A stretch of DNA of 64,000 nucleotides from Pseudomonadota bacterium (GCA_018240565.1 JAFEFO010000036.1:46578-110577); one strand, 5' to 3'; counted from the stretch's first letter, positions 1 through 11,150 are shown. Numbers and translations are program-made. The notes: generated by a model from the letters alone, not told the origin.

Positions 1-762
1 GCGTTGGCGTTCACGCAATTGCGCCGACAGCAGGCGCATGCGCGGTTCGTAACTGCGGTTCTCCAGGTTGAGCACGGCGATCCGTGCCTGCGCCAGGCGT
101 TGCGCGGCTTGCGCGCCGAGCTGTTGCGCCTGCGCCAGCGCCGCTGGCGAGGCCTTGCTGGCGGCGCCGAGCGCGGACTGGCTGGCATCCAGTGCGGCAT
201 GCGCGGCGGCGAGGTCGGTGCGCAGTTGCGCCGGCCGCGTGGTTTGCCGCGCAAGCTCCGATTCGAGTGCGCTCACGGCCGCGCGTGCATCGGTGGCTGC
301 GTCGCGTTCGCGTGCGAGCAGGGATTCGATCTGCTCCACGGTCGGGCGTTCGGGCAGGCTCGCCCGCCATTTGGCCATGGCCTCGCTGGCGTCCGCACCG
401 AGTGCCTGTTCGATCTTCTGTGCCTGCGCATCGGCGCCGCTGGCCACGGCTTCCAGCGCTTGCCACTGCTGCACGGTGGCATCGGCCTGGGCGTCGTCGG
501 CCTGTGCCTGCTGCAGCAGGTCATCGGCCTGTTTGCGCGTGTCCGCAGGCAGACCCGGTTGCGCGGGCAGCGCGCGCAGCGCGGCGGCAATGGCTGCCGC
601 CGGTGACGGCGCGAGGTCGGGGATCGTGGCGACCAGCGCGGGTTCCGCGGCCTTGGCCGCAGGCGCCGGCGCAGCGAAGGCTGGCGCCATCCCGGCGGGC
701 GCGAGAGTCGCCACAGCCATTGCCACGGCGCTCCAGAAGCGTGCTGATCGCTGATTATTCAA
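1..762 (-). CDS. Mechanosensitive ion channel-like protein, N-terminal part (partial)
   Basis: The gene runs off the left edge, so only about 254 N-terminal codons are visible. From a TTG at 762 the product begins MNNQRSARFW and continues into an Ala-rich hydrophobic stretch ending near MAPAFAA, which reads as a signal peptide; a stop lies three codons upstream of this TTG, and an ATG at 720 is the alternative start. The rest is Ala/Gln/Glu-rich, with long heptad-like helices containing many Q, A and L residues. This resembles the periplasmic coiled-coil region that precedes the channel domain in large MscK/KefA-type MscS proteins. The pore domain itself is outside the window, so the family call rests on this N-terminal pattern and on similar placement near rpmE in Xanthomonadales. 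Codon use matches the neighbours. Confidence 0.5.
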   Translation of the reverse strand, partial: MNNQRSARFWSAVAMAVATLAPAGMAPAFAAPAPAAKAAEPALVATIPDLAPSPAAAIAAALRALPAQPGLPADTRKQADDLLQQAQADDAQADATVQQWQALEAVASGADAQAQKIEQALGADASEAMAKWRASLPERPTVEQIESLLARERDAATDARAAVSALESELARQTTRPAQLRTDLAAAHAALDASQSALGAASKASPAALAQAQQLGAQAAQRLAQARIAVLNLENRSYEPRMRLLSAQLRERQR

Positions 763-846
763 GGCAAATCACGGATTGGTCTTGCGCGAAGTAGGCCGAA
801 AACGATACCATAGTCGTCTTTTCGCACGTTTTTGTGGAGTTGCAAC

Positions 847-1092
847 ATGAAAGCCGACGTCCATCCGAAATACGAGCCCGTCATCTTCCAGGACGTCTCG
901 TCCGATTTCGCCTTCCTGACCCGGTCGACGATGACCGCCAAGGACAAGATGAAGTGGGAAGACGGCAAGGAATATCCGGTCATCAAGGTGGAAATTTCCA
1001 GCAAGTCGCACCCGTTCTACACCGGTAAGCACAAGATCCTCGATTCCGGCGGTCGCGTGGACAAGTTCCGCAAGCGCTACGGCGCCAAATAA
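847..1092 (+). CDS. rpmE2: 50S ribosomal protein L31 type B
   Basis: An 81-residue structural protein of the large ribosomal subunit. The N-terminus [16 protein letters not shown] and the C-terminus [11 protein letters not shown] are typical of L31. The CxxC zinc-binding pair of type A L31 is absent, so this is the zinc-independent type B paralogue, which in many bacteria replaces the zinc form when zinc is scarce. The start is the ATG at 847, with GGAG about 8 bases upstream. Upstream, TTGCGC (782-787) and TACCAT (806-811), 18 bases apart, could be a weak promoter. No Zur-like palindrome was recognised. The gene lies just before gltA, an arrangement common in Xanthomonadales. Confidence 0.93.
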   Translation: MKADVHPKYEPVIFQDVSSDFAFLTRSTMTAKDKMKWEDGKEYPVIKVEISSKSHPFYTGKHKILDSGGRVDKFRKRYGAK

Positions 1093-1220
1093 TTCACTGC
1101 ATCGCGCCGGCTGTTCGCCGGCCGGCGGCGGCGGTGCCCCGCGTGGGGGCGCGCCTGCATGGATCTGGCCGCGAAGAACGTGGCCGATATTCCCGGAAAT
1201 TCCGACGAAGGAGCCCGCCC

Positions 1221-2513
1221 GTGTCCGACAACACCGTCCTGTTGACCGATAGCGCGTCGAACAAATCCACCACGCTGCCCCTGGTTGCAGGCAGCCTCGG
1301 CGAGCCTGCCGTCGACATCGGCAAGTTGCACAAGGACCTGGGCTACTTCACGTTCGATCCGGGTTTCGTCTCGACCGCGAGCACGCGCAGCGCGATCACC
1401 TTCATCGACGGCGACAAGGGCATCCTGCTGTATCGCGGTTATCCGATCGAACAGCTCGCCAAGCAATCGAATTTCCTCGAAGTCGCGTACCTGCTGATCA
1501 ATGGCGAGTTGCCTTCGCCGGCGCAGTTTGGCGCGTTCGAGGACGAAGTCACGCACCACACGATGATGCAGGAGTCGCTGAAGAACTTCCTGCATGGATT
1601 CCATTACGACGCGCATCCGATGGCGATGTTGTGCGGCGCGGTGGCTTCGCTGTCGGCGTTCTATCACGACACGCTGGATATTTCCGATCCGGAACAGCGC
1701 CGCCTGGCGGCGATCCGCCTGATCGCCAAGGTGCCGACGATCGCCGCGGCCGCCTACCGCTATTCGATCGATTGGCCGATCCGTTATCCGCGCAACAATC
1801 TCGAATACTGCACGCGCTTCCTGCACATGATGTTCGAGGTGCCCAGCGAACCGCTGCAACTCAATCCCGTGGTTGCCAAGGCGCTGGACCTGCTGTTCAT
1901 CCTGCACGCCGACCACGAGCAGAACGCATCGACCTCGACCGTGCGCCTGGTCGGTTCGACCGGCGCCAATCCGTACGCCTGCGTCGCCGCCGGCATTGCC
2001 GCGCTGTGGGGACCGGCGCACGGCGGCGCCAACGAAGCGGTATTGAAGATGCTCGCCGAGATCGGCGATGCCAGGAACGTCGGGTCGGCGGTCGCCAAGG
2101 CCAAGGACAAGAATTCCGGTTTCCGCCTGATGGGTTTCGGCCATCGCGTGTACAAGAATTTCGATCCGCGCGCGACCATCATCCGCGAAACCTGCCACGA
2201 CGTGCTCAAGGCGCTTGGCGTGAGCGATCCGCTGCTCGATGTCGCCCTGGAACTGGAGCAGGTCGCGCTCAAGGATCCGTATTTCATCGAGCGCAAGTTG
2301 TATCCGAACGTCGACTTCTACTCCGGCATCATCTACAAGGCGTTGAAGATTCCGACCGAGATGTTCACCGTGATGTTCGCGATCGCGCGCACCGCCGGCT
2401 GGGTCGCGCACTGGCTCGAGCAGCATCTGGACAAGGACACCAAGATCGGGCGACCGCGCCAGATCTACACCGGTGCGACGACGCGCGACTACGCGCCAAT
2501 CACGAAGCGCTGA
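1221..2513 (+). CDS. gltA: Citrate synthase (type II, hexameric class)
   Basis: Condenses acetyl-CoA and oxaloacetate to citrate, the entry step of the TCA cycle, in the cytoplasm. The product has 430 residues, the usual length. The catalytic triad is visible: His in GPAHGGANE (about residue 267), His in [12 protein letters not shown] (about 307) and Asp in YPNVDFYSG (about 364). The start is the GTG at 1221 because AAGGAG lies seven bases upstream; the frame is open further 5' to 1134, but that part is not citrate-synthase-like. Its 3' end overlaps the convergent gene at 2500-3099 by 14 bases. Confidence 0.95.
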   Translation: MSDNTVLLTDSASNKSTTLPLVAGSLGEPAVDIGKLHKDLGYFTFDPGFVSTASTRSAITFIDGDKGILLYRGYPIEQLAKQSNFLEVAYLLINGELPSPAQFGAFEDEVTHHTMMQESLKNFLHGFHYDAHPMAMLCGAVASLSAFYHDTLDISDPEQRRLAAIRLIAKVPTIAAAAYRYSIDWPIRYPRNNLEYCTRFLHMMFEVPSEPLQLNPVVAKALDLLFILHADHEQNASTSTVRLVGSTGANPYACVAAGIAALWGPAHGGANEAVLKMLAEIGDARNVGSAVAKAKDKNSGFRLMGFGHRVYKNFDPRATIIRETCHDVLKALGVSDPLLDVALELEQVALKDPYFIERKLYPNVDFYSGIIYKALKIPTEMFTVMFAIARTAGWVAHWLEQHLDKDTKIGRPRQIYTGATTRDYAPITKR

Positions 2514-3099
2514 GCAGCGCCTGCACCTGCGCCAGACTTGCCCGTGGCATGGGCCGCTCGCCGCTGCGATCCATCGGCGCCTGGCGGATGGCGTCCAGTG
2601 GCATCAGGGTCAGGTCGAAATCCACGCCCGACTGCACGATCCGGATAACCGGAAATTCCATCGTATGTGTGGGATTCACGCGTAAACGGCGGCTATCTTC
2701 GTCGAAATCCATGCCATCTTCGGTAAGCGAATGCATGACGGATTCTGGCGAATCGCAGTACAGGTGCAATGCCACCGCGGAATGCGCATCAGCGGTGCCG
2801 TCGAGCACCGCTCCGACCAGGCGCGGTTGGAAACGCGCGAAGTAGCGCATCGCTTCACCTGCCGCCTGCCGCAGTTCACGCAGGTGCCGGGGTTGGTCCG
2901 CGCCATGGAAGAGGCGCTGGTGTTCGCGCAGGGCGTCCTCGATTTCGTCGTTCTTGGGCAGGCCGGTGTCGTCGCCAATGCCCAGGCGCTGGGCTGCCTT
3001 GCGCTTGGCCGCGTGGTAATCGCGCAAGCCGTGCTCGCTGATCAGGCGCGCGGCTTCCAGCGCGACTCGCCGCCGCAATTGTTCGTTGCGCGAGGACAT
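2500..3099 (-). CDS. Uncharacterised protein downstream of mrcA
   Basis: A 199-residue soluble protein with no signal peptide or membrane segment. It starts [19 protein letters not shown], is Arg-rich and helical in its first 80 residues ([27 protein letters not shown]), and ends in a mixed alpha/beta half with a VHDV-free but Asp-rich section ([16 protein letters not shown]). I do not recognise a defined domain or catalytic motif. The ATG at 3099 shares its A with the TGA of mrcA (TGATG), so the two genes are almost certainly co-transcribed and translationally coupled. The 3' end overlaps gltA tail to tail by 14 bases. A role in cell-envelope or nucleotide metabolism would be a guess. Confidence 0.8.
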   Translation of the reverse strand: MSSRNEQLRRRVALEAARLISEHGLRDYHAAKRKAAQRLGIGDDTGLPKNDEIEDALREHQRLFHGADQPRHLRELRQAAGEAMRYFARFQPRLVGAVLDGTADAHSAVALHLYCDSPESVMHSLTEDGMDFDEDSRRLRVNPTHTMEFPVIRIVQSGVDFDLTLMPLDAIRQAPMDRSGERPMPRASLAQVQALLSAS

Positions 3100-5609
3100 C
3101 AGAAGATGCCGTAGGCGTCCTGCTGGACCTTCTTTTCTTCGTCGGTGGCGTTGTTCGGGCCGGCAGCCAGGCGTGCGACGTCTTCGACCTTGAACACTTC
3201 CAGCATGCTGTTCGGATCGCCGGCCGGCGCGAGCTGGCCGGTCGCCTTGTCGATGCGCGCGGTGGTGATGCCCGGCGGCATCTCGAAGGGTTTTTCCGGC
3301 ACGCCTTTGAGCGCGGTGCGCATGAAATCGATCCACATCGGCAGCGCGGCCTGCGCGCCGAACTCACCGACGCCATTGCTGCGACCGAGCGAGGAGAAAT
3401 CGTCGAAGCCGACCCAGACGCTGGCCACGATGTCGTCGTTGAAGCCATTGAACCAGGCGTCGCGGTGGTCGTTGGTCGAGCCGGTTTTGCCGGCCAGGTC
3501 GTTGCGCTTGAGTTCCATCGCCTTGGCGCCGGTGCCCCGACGCACGACGTCGCGCAGGATCGAATCGAGCAGGTAGGCGGTGCGCGCGTCGAGCACGCGC
3601 GGCGCCAGCTTTGGCGCCGTCGGGTCGGCCGGCGTGGCAGGCGTTGGCGCGGCCGGTGCAGCCGCGAGCGCCGCCTTGACCGGCTGTGCATCGCCGGGGC
3701 TGGCGCTTGCCGCGGCCGTCGCGCGCGCATCCTCGAGCACGCGCTGTGGGCAATGCCGGCAGGCCAGCGCCGGCTGCGCCTTGAAGATCTCCTTGCCGTC
3801 GCGATCGACGATGCGGTCGATGAAATACGGATCGACCAAGAATCCGCCATTGGCGAACACCGCATAGCCGCGCGCCATCGCCAGTGGCGATACCGACGCG
3901 GTGCCCAGCGCGAACGACAGGTTGTCCGGCAATTGCTGCAGGCTGAAACCGAAGCGGGTGGCGAATTCGCGCGCGTAGCGCACGCCGATCGCGTCGAGCA
4001 ACCGTACCGAGACGAGGTTCTTGGATTGCACCAGTGCCTCGCGCAGTCGCATCGGGCCTTCGAACTTGTCGTCGTCGTTCTTCGGTTCCCACAGGCCGTT
4101 CGGCTTGGAGGGATCGGCGAACACGATCGGCGCATCGTTGATGATCGAGGCCGGCGTGAAGCCGTGTTCGAACGCGGCCGAGTAGAAGAACGGCTTGAAT
4201 CCGGACCCCGGCTGGCGGCTGGCCTGCACGGCGCGATTGAACTTGCTGCGCGTGTAGGAAAAGCCGCCGACCTCGGCGAGGATCGCGCCATTGTCGGGGT
4301 CCAGCGCGATCAGCGCGCCCTGCACCTTGGGAACCTGCGCCAGCTTCCACTTGCCGTCCGCCGTGCGCGCCAGGCGCACCACGTCGCCGGCCTTGAGCAC
4401 GTCGTCGACGCGCTTGGGCGGCGCCCCGCGATGACTCTCGTCCTTGTAACGTTGCGCCCAACGCACCGCGGGCAGGTCCAGCGGAACGCTCTGGCCATCC
4501 TGCAGGTACACGTCGGCGGTTTTTTCCGCGCTGTCGACGACGATGCCCGGAATCAGTCCGAGCACGGGGCGGAATGCATCCAGGCACTTGTCCAGCTCGG
4601 GCGGCAGCGGGTGGACGCCAAGGTCGACGTGCGTTTCCGGTCCACGCCAGCCATGGCGTTCGTCATAGGCGATCAAATCATCGCGCATCGCCTGGTTGGC
4701 GGCGGTCTGGTCGCGCGAATCGAGCGTGGTGTAGACGCTGTAACCATCGGTCAAGGCGTCGTTGCCGAGGCGGTCGAGGGCGTCGAGCCGGACCTGTTCG
4801 GCGATGTACGGCGCATCGACCTCGATCGGCGGCTCGTGGGCGAAGGACTGGTCGGGCTCGGTGCTCGCCTGCTTGAACTGCGCGGCGGTGATGAAGCCGT
4901 TGTCGAGCATGCGCTGGAGCACATAGTTGCGCCGCTCGGTGGCGCGCGCGCGGTTGCTCAGCGGATTGCTGCTCGAGGGAAATTTCGGCAACGACGCGAG
5001 CATGGCGCATTCGCCGAGCGTGAGCTGGTCCAGTGTCTTGCCGTAATAGAACTCGGCGGCGGCGGCCACGCCATAGGCGCGGTTGCCGAAGAAGATCTTG
5101 TTCAGATACAGCTGGAAGATCTCGTCCTTGGTCAGCTCATGCTCGATGCGGAAGGACAGGAAGATCTCCGTGGCCTTGCGCGTGAGGCTGACCTCGGAGC
5201 TCAAGAAAAATCCGCGCGCGACCTGCTGGGTGATCGTGCTGCCGCCGGGCACGTGCAGGCTGCGTTTGACGATCATGTAGCCGAGCGCGCGCAGGATGCC
5301 GGTGAAGTCGATGCCCGAGTGGCTGTAGAAGTTCGCGTCTTCGGCGGCGAGGAACGCCTGCTTCAGTTGCGGCGGCACGTTTTCGATCTTGACCGGTATG
5401 CGGCGCGTTTCGCCGATCGTCGCGACGAGTTTGGCATCGCGCGTGTAGACGCGCAGCGGAACCTGCAGGCGCACGTCGCGCAAGACATCGACGGAGGGCA
5501 GGCGCGGCTCGATCAGCCAGTAGGCAACTCCGATTCCGATGGCGCCGACGACGACGCCCAGCACGCACAAAATCAAGAACCAACGGAGCAAACGTCGAAA
5601 TATTCTCAT
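3099..5609 (-). CDS. mrcA: Penicillin-binding protein 1A (bifunctional class A PBP)
   Basis: An 836-residue inner-membrane peptidoglycan synthase with periplasmic glycosyltransferase and transpeptidase domains. Residues 8-32 form the single N-terminal membrane anchor. The GT51 glycosyltransferase motif EDANFYSHSG places the catalytic Glu at about 90, followed by GGSTITQQ. The transpeptidase domain has SGFK (catalytic Ser near 469), SKN, and KTGS near 708. A Pro/Ala-rich linker (about residues 625-665) separates SxN from KTG, and an OB-like insert precedes the transpeptidase. The gene is divergent from pilM, the classic mrcA-pilMNOPQ arrangement of gammaproteobacteria, and is followed by a coupled unknown gene. 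Confidence 0.95.
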   Translation of the reverse strand: MRIFRRLLRWFLILCVLGVVVGAIGIGVAYWLIEPRLPSVDVLRDVRLQVPLRVYTRDAKLVATIGETRRIPVKIENVPPQLKQAFLAAEDANFYSHSGIDFTGILRALGYMIVKRSLHVPGGSTITQQVARGFFLSSEVSLTRKATEIFLSFRIEHELTKDEIFQLYLNKIFFGNRAYGVAAAAEFYYGKTLDQLTLGECAMLASLPKFPSSSNPLSNRARATERRNYVLQRMLDNGFITAAQFKQASTEPDQSFAHEPPIEVDAPYIAEQVRLDALDRLGNDALTDGYSVYTTLDSRDQTAANQAMRDDLIAYDERHGWRGPETHVDLGVHPLPPELDKCLDAFRPVLGLIPGIVVDSAEKTADVYLQDGQSVPLDLPAVRWAQRYKDESHRGAPPKRVDDVLKAGDVVRLARTADGKWKLAQVPKVQGALIALDPDNGAILAEVGGFSYTRSKFNRAVQASRQPGSGFKPFFYSAAFEHGFTPASIINDAPIVFADPSKPNGLWEPKNDDDKFEGPMRLREALVQSKNLVSVRLLDAIGVRYAREFATRFGFSLQQLPDNLSFALGTASVSPLAMARGYAVFANGGFLVDPYFIDRIVDRDGKEIFKAQPALACRHCPQRVLEDARATAAASASPGDAQPVKAALAAAPAAPTPATPADPTAPKLAPRVLDARTAYLLDSILRDVVRRGTGAKAMELKRNDLAGKTGSTNDHRDAWFNGFNDDIVASVWVGFDDFSSLGRSNGVGEFGAQAALPMWIDFMRTALKGVPEKPFEMPPGITTARIDKATGQLAPAGDPNSMLEVFKVEDVARLAAGPNNATDEEKKVQQDAYGIF

Positions 5610-5784
5610 GCGTGATTGGAGTTGTGATCGCAGTCAAGGTTGTGAAGCGCTCTTCCGGGTGAAGATCGCCGTCCAAGTATAGGTGGACGGCGCCGACGCC
5701 GATAGGCAAAATCGGCGCAAACGCGGGCAAAATTGTGGCAATATCGTGCAATATCAATAGTTTGCAGGATTTTTCAAGAGACTG

Positions 5785-5813
5785 TTGATAATCCGTTAAA
5801 GTTCGTATTTAAT
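5785..5813 (+). promoter_or_regulatory. Sigma-70-type promoter for pilMNOPQ
   Basis: TTGATA at 5785-5790 and TTTAAT at 5808-5813 are separated by exactly 17 bases, each matching the sigma-70 consensus at five of six positions. They lie about 50 bases upstream of pilM, in the 253-base divergent region between mrcA and pilM. The same region contains a short direct repeat, GCAATATC, around 5740-5755. Confidence 0.6.
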
Positions 5814-5838
5814 GTGGATGCGCATATATCGCTCGTAA

Positions 5839-6920
<1,082 letters not shown>

Positions 6921-6921
<1 letters not shown>

Positions 6922-7610
6922 TGGCCAAGATCAATCTATTGCCTTGGCGCGATGAACTGCGCGCGCAGCGCCAGCGCGAGTTCTACGTGATGCTCGCCGG
7001 CGCCGCCATCGCCGCCGTGTTCGCGGTATTCGTGTGGTGGTACTGGATGGGCATGCGCCTGGACAACCAGGATGCGCGCAACGCCTACCTCAAGGACCAG
7101 ATCCACCAGCTCGACGGCAAGCTGACCGAAATCAAGCAGCTGGAATCGACCAAATCCAAGCTGCTCGCGCGCAAGGAAATCATCGAGAAGCTGCAGGCCA
7201 GCCGCTCGCAGATGGTGCATCTGTTCGACGAACTGGTGAAAACCATTCCCGATGGCGTGCGCCTGCTCGACCTCAAACAGAATGGCGACGCCCTTACACT
7301 CGACGGCGTTGCGCAATCCAATGCCAGCGTTGCCACCTACATGCGCAACCTGGATGCCTCGCCATGGTTGACCCATCCGGATCTGGTCAAGACCGAGGCG
7401 AAGAAGGACGACAAGCGCGAGCGCTTCGACTTCGGCTTGACGGTCAAGCTCACCAATCCCGACGAAAAAGCCAAGGAACAGGAAAAGGCGGCTGCCGCCG
7501 CGGCAGCCAATGGAATGGGCAAGCCCGCGTCCAGTCCGCCCGCCGCCGAACATGCCGCCACGGCCCCGCCGGCCACTCCCGCGGCTGGCCAGCAGGGAGG
7601 CAAGCCATGA
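6921..7610 (+). CDS. pilN: Type IV pilus assembly protein PilN
   Basis: A 229-residue bitopic inner-membrane protein that couples cytoplasmic PilM to the periplasmic PilO/PilP ring. The conserved cytoplasmic tail MAKINLLPWRDELR is the PilM-binding motif. One membrane helix follows (about residues 22-44), then a coiled coil and a ferredoxin-like periplasmic domain. The last 45 residues are an Ala/Pro-rich low-complexity tail, longer than usual for PilN. The start overlaps the pilM stop (TGATG) and the stop overlaps pilO by four bases (ATGA), so translation is coupled through the operon. Confidence 0.95.
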
Positions 7611-8248
7611 AGCTCTCGGATTTCCGCAATCTGGATTTCAACAACATCGGTGGCTGGGCCCAGGGCGTCAAGCTCACGTTCTGCACCTTGCTGTTCGGCC
7701 TGATCGTGCTTGCCGGCTGGTGGTTCCTGATCAGCGATCAGCAAGACGACTTGCAGCAGCGGCAGGGCCAGGAAACCAAGCTGAAAGCCGAGTTTTCCGA
7801 CAAGCAGGCCAAGGTCGTCAATCTCGAGGCGCTCAAGCAGCAGCTCGACGAAATGCGCGACATGCTGCGCCAACTGCTGCGCCAGTTGCCAAGCAAGACG
7901 GAAATGCCCGAGTTGCTCGTGGATATCTCGCAGACGGCGCTTTCCGCGGGCCTGCAGACGCAACTGTTCCAGCCAGGGCCCGAATCGATCAAGGAAGGCT
8001 TCTACGCCGAAAAGCCGATCCAGTTGCGCATGATGGGCACCTATCACCAGTTCGGCGCCTTCATCAGCGGCGTGGCGGCCTTGCCACGCGTGGTGATCCT
8101 GACCATGCACAACGTATCGCTCAAGCCCACCGCGGCGGGTCAGTTGTCGCTGGAAGGTACGGTTCGAACCTATCGCTACGTCGAAGAGGACGAAAGCGAT
8201 GGTGCCGGTGCCGGGCCCAAGAAGCCGGCCAACAAGGGAGGAAAGTGA
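7607..8248 (+). CDS. pilO: Type IV pilus assembly protein PilO
   Basis: A 213-residue inner-membrane partner of PilN; the heterodimer forms the periplasmic alignment ring under the PilQ secretin. A short cytoplasmic tail (MKLSDFRNLDFNNIGGW), a membrane helix at about residues 22-43, a coiled coil rich in Gln and Lys, and a C-terminal ferredoxin-like fold are all visible. The ATG at 7607 is preceded by GGGAGG and overlaps pilN by four bases. The length matches the family. Confidence 0.95.
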   Translation: MKLSDFRNLDFNNIGGWAQGVKLTFCTLLFGLIVLAGWWFLISDQQDDLQQRQGQETKLKAEFSDKQAKVVNLEALKQQLDEMRDMLRQLLRQLPSKTEMPELLVDISQTALSAGLQTQLFQPGPESIKEGFYAEKPIQLRMMGTYHQFGAFISGVAALPRVVILTMHNVSLKPTAAGQLSLEGTVRTYRYVEEDESDGAGAGPKKPANKGGK

Positions 8249-8250
8249 AC

Positions 8251-8784
8251 ATGCGCAACGTTCACGTCCCCAAACTGGCGCGCCTGCTGATGCTGGCCGC
8301 GGCGCTGGCCCTGCTGGCCGGCTGTACCGGCGGCATGAGCGACCTGCAGCAATGGGTCGCCCAGGAAAAAGCCAAGAAAGGGCCGCCGGTTCCACCGCTG
8401 CCCGTGCTCAAGACTTTCGAAACGTTCGTGTACCAGGATCAGGACAAGCGCGATCCTTTCGGGCCGAGTCTCGAGGAACAGCGCGAAGCCCAGGCCGGCG
8501 CCAACGGGCCGATGCCCGACAAACATCCCAAGGAACAGCTGGAAAACTATCCGCTGGACAGCCTGAAGATGGTCGGCACCATTGGCACGGCCGCGGCCAT
8601 GGAAGGATTGATCAAGGATCCGGATGGAGTGATCCATCGCGTGCATCGGAACAATTACATGGGCCAGAACAACGGCAAGATCACCGATATTGCCGAGGAC
8701 CATATCGATCTCGTGGAGCTGATCCCGAACGGGAGCGGCGGTTGGATGAAGCGCCAGGCGTCCATTGCGCTGGGCGAGAAATAG
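8251..8784 (+). CDS. pilP: Type IV pilus assembly lipoprotein PilP
   Basis: A 177-residue inner-membrane lipoprotein that links the PilN/PilO ring to PilQ. The signal peptide ends in the lipobox LLAGC (lipidated Cys about residue 26), followed by a disordered stretch with the conserved FVYQDQDKRDPF segment and a beta-sandwich domain (LENYPLDSLKMVGT...). The start is the ATG at 8251, nine bases after GGGAGG; an in-frame GTG at 8245 is too close to that site. It lies two bases after pilO. Confidence 0.94.
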   Translation: MRNVHVPKLARLLMLAAALALLAGCTGGMSDLQQWVAQEKAKKGPPVPPLPVLKTFETFVYQDQDKRDPFGPSLEEQREAQAGANGPMPDKHPKEQLENYPLDSLKMVGTIGTAAAMEGLIKDPDGVIHRVHRNNYMGQNNGKITDIAEDHIDLVELIPNGSGGWMKRQASIALGEK

Positions 8785-8808
8785 ACGACCCATTGGGGGT
8801 AACTAGAG

Positions 8809-11070
8809 ATGACCATGACAGTTGCTGACTTCCAGGGACGTACGTCCAGACCCGAAACTTCCGCGCGCAATCGCCGCGGTTTGGCATGGATGCTCATGCT
8901 GCTCGGGAGTGTCCTGACGACGAACGTGCTCGCCCAGAACACCCTGCAGGACATCACCTATGCGCCGCTCGCCGGCGACAAGGTGCAGATCACCCTGCAA
9001 TTCGCCGCGCCGGTGGCCGAGCCGCAGATCTTCACGACGCAAAATCCGGCGCGCATCGCCATCGACGTGCCCGACACGCACAATGCGGTGAGCAAGCGTC
9101 GCATCGACATCAATACCGGCGCCACGCAATCGGTCAGCGCGGTGGAAGCCGCGGGCCGCACGCGCGTCGTCGTCGACCTGTTCCACAACGCCGGCTACGA
9201 CACGCGCAAGGAAGGCAACAATTTCATCCTGACCGTGAACAACACGATGTCCGGCGGCGCGGCTTCTGCGACCGCGGCGGCGGTGGCCGCCACCGACCAG
9301 ACCAAGGCGGCCGTGGCCAATGGCATGGAAATCACGAATGTCGATTTCCGTCGTGGCCAGCATGGCGAAGGCCGCGTCATCGTCACGTTCAGCGGGCAGG
9401 GCGCGGGCGTCGACCTGCAGCGCATCGGCGACAAGATCGATGTGAACATGTACAACGTGAAGCTGCCGGCGCAGCTCGCACAGAAACTCGATGTGCTCGA
9501 TTTCGCAACGCCGGTGAAATCCATCGAAACGCGGCGCAAGGGTGGCGGCGTGGAAATGGAAATCACTGCCGGTGGCGCGTTCGACCAGCTCGCCTACCAG
9601 TCGGGTGACGAATACATCGTTGAAATCTCGCCGAAGAAGGAAGAGGCGAAGAAGGATCCCAACGCGCCGCCCGTCTACAGCGGCAATCGGGTGACGTTCA
9701 ACTTCCAGGACATCCCGACGCGCTCGGTGTTGCAATTGATCGCCGACGTTTCGGACCTGAACATCGTGGTGTCCGATTCGGTGGCCGGCAACGTGACCTT
9801 GCGCTTGATCAACGTGCCGTGGGACCAGGCGCTGGATCTCGTGCTGCAGGCCAAGGGCCTGGACAAGCGCCGCAATGGCAACGTGATCTGGATTGCGCCG
9901 CAGCAGGAAATCGCCACGCGCGAACAAGCCTTGGCCGAAGCCAAGCAGAAGCTGCAGGACGTTGAGCAGACGGTGACCGTCTACATCCCCATCAGCTACG
10001 GCAAGGCGCAGAACATCGCCGATTTGTTGACCCAGAAGTCCAAGCAATCGACAGGCGCCGGTGGCGGCGGTCAGGCTCAGAACAACGGTGGTTTCCTGTC
10101 CGTGCGCGGACGCGTCAGCTACGACGACCGCACCAACACCCTGCTGGTCGTCGACACGCCGTCCAAGGTCGAGGAAATCCGCAAGCTTGTCGCACAGCTC
10201 GACAAGCCTGTGCAACAGGTACTGATCGAATCGCGCGTCGTGGTTGCCACCGACAACTTCGCCCGCGAGCTCGGTGCCAAGTTCGGCATCAGCGGCGGCT
10301 ACCAGACCGGCAACACCATCGTTTCCACGTCGGGATCGCTGGCGGCGGCCGACCAGATGTCGAATATCGCTCTCGCCAATCGCGTCGCCGGGTTCGGCGG
10401 GTTGCCCATTTCGGCACCCGGTCCGACCGGAAGCGGAATTCAGGTGCCTGGCATCGGTAATCGTCTGAACGTGAATCTGCCGGCTTCCAGCCCATCGGGC
10501 AGCTTCGGATTGGCAGTGCTGGGCGCCGACTACCTGCTCGATCTCGAACTCTCCGCGGCGCAGACCGAAGGCCGCAGCGAGTTGATTTCCAGTCCCCGTG
10601 TGATCACGGCCAACCAGCAGGAAGCCGACATCAAGCAGGGCCAGGAAATCGGCTATGTCACCTTTACCGGCGGTACGGCTGGCGGTGGTGCGTCCACGGC
10701 AACCGTGCAATTCAAGGAAGCAGTGCTCGAGTTGAAGGTCACTCCGACGATCACGGCCGACAACCGCGTGTATCTCACGCTCGACGTCAAGAAAGACGCC
10801 ATCAACTCGCTGGTGCCGAATCCCGGCGGCGGATTCGTGCCGCAGTTGGACAAGCGTGAAATCACGACTTCCGTACTGGTGGACAACGGCCAGACCGTGG
10901 TGCTCGGTGGCGTGTACGAGTTCGACAAATCCACGGACATCACCAAGGTCCCGTTCCTCGGCGACATCCCAGGCCTTGGCGCACTCTTCCGTGATACCAA
11001 GAAGAACAATAGCAAGGCGGAGTTGCTGATCTTCGTGACCCCACGCATCCTCAATGAAAGCCTGAAATGA
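8809..11070 (+). CDS. pilQ: Type IV pilus secretin PilQ
   Basis: A 753-residue outer-membrane secretin that forms the pore through which the pilus leaves the cell. Domain order: an N-terminal signal segment (about residues 25-45), two AMIN domains (about 47-140 and 175-270) that bind peptidoglycan, secretin/TonB short N-terminal and NolW-like modules (about 290-490), and the C-terminal secretin beta-barrel with the conserved ending (VPFLGDIPGLGALFRDT). Gly/Gln-rich (TGAGGGGQ) and Ser/Gly-rich loops interrupt the N3 and barrel regions. It is the last pil gene of the operon. Confidence 0.95.
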   Translation: MTMTVADFQGRTSRPETSARNRRGLAWMLMLLGSVLTTNVLAQNTLQDITYAPLAGDKVQITLQFAAPVAEPQIFTTQNPARIAIDVPDTHNAVSKRRIDINTGATQSVSAVEAAGRTRVVVDLFHNAGYDTRKEGNNFILTVNNTMSGGAASATAAAVAATDQTKAAVANGMEITNVDFRRGQHGEGRVIVTFSGQGAGVDLQRIGDKIDVNMYNVKLPAQLAQKLDVLDFATPVKSIETRRKGGGVEMEITAGGAFDQLAYQSGDEYIVEISPKKEEAKKDPNAPPVYSGNRVTFNFQDIPTRSVLQLIADVSDLNIVVSDSVAGNVTLRLINVPWDQALDLVLQAKGLDKRRNGNVIWIAPQQEIATREQALAEAKQKLQDVEQTVTVYIPISYGKAQNIADLLTQKSKQSTGAGGGGQAQNNGGFLSVRGRVSYDDRTNTLLVVDTPSKVEEIRKLVAQLDKPVQQVLIESRVVVATDNFARELGAKFGISGGYQTGNTIVSTSGSLAAADQMSNIALANRVAGFGGLPISAPGPTGSGIQVPGIGNRLNVNLPASSPSGSFGLAVLGADYLLDLELSAAQTEGRSELISSPRVITANQQEADIKQGQEIGYVTFTGGTAGGGASTATVQFKEAVLELKVTPTITADNRVYLTLDVKKDAINSLVPNPGGGFVPQLDKREITTSVLVDNGQTVVLGGVYEFDKSTDITKVPFLGDIPGLGALFRDTKKNNSKAELLIFVTPRILNESLK

Positions 11071-11150
11071 CCGACGCATACGACACGAATGGCAACCTCA
11101 ACCGTTGCCGGAGAGATGAACCGATGAAATCGCGAGCCCGGAGATTCGAC

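Noticed and set aside
1101..1125. Terminator between rpmE2 and gltA (GCCGGC hairpin)
   Set aside because: The G+C-rich hairpin is not followed by a T-run, so intrinsic termination is not supported.
3465..5615. A 716-codon open frame antisense to mrcA
   Set aside because: Same reason; the minus-strand frame carries all glycosyltransferase and transpeptidase motifs of PBP1A.
8803..11079. A 758-codon open frame antisense to pilQ
   Set aside because: A shadow of the high G+C codon pattern: the sense frame is a full PilQ with recognised domains, while the antisense product has no domain and is rich in Arg, Asp and His.
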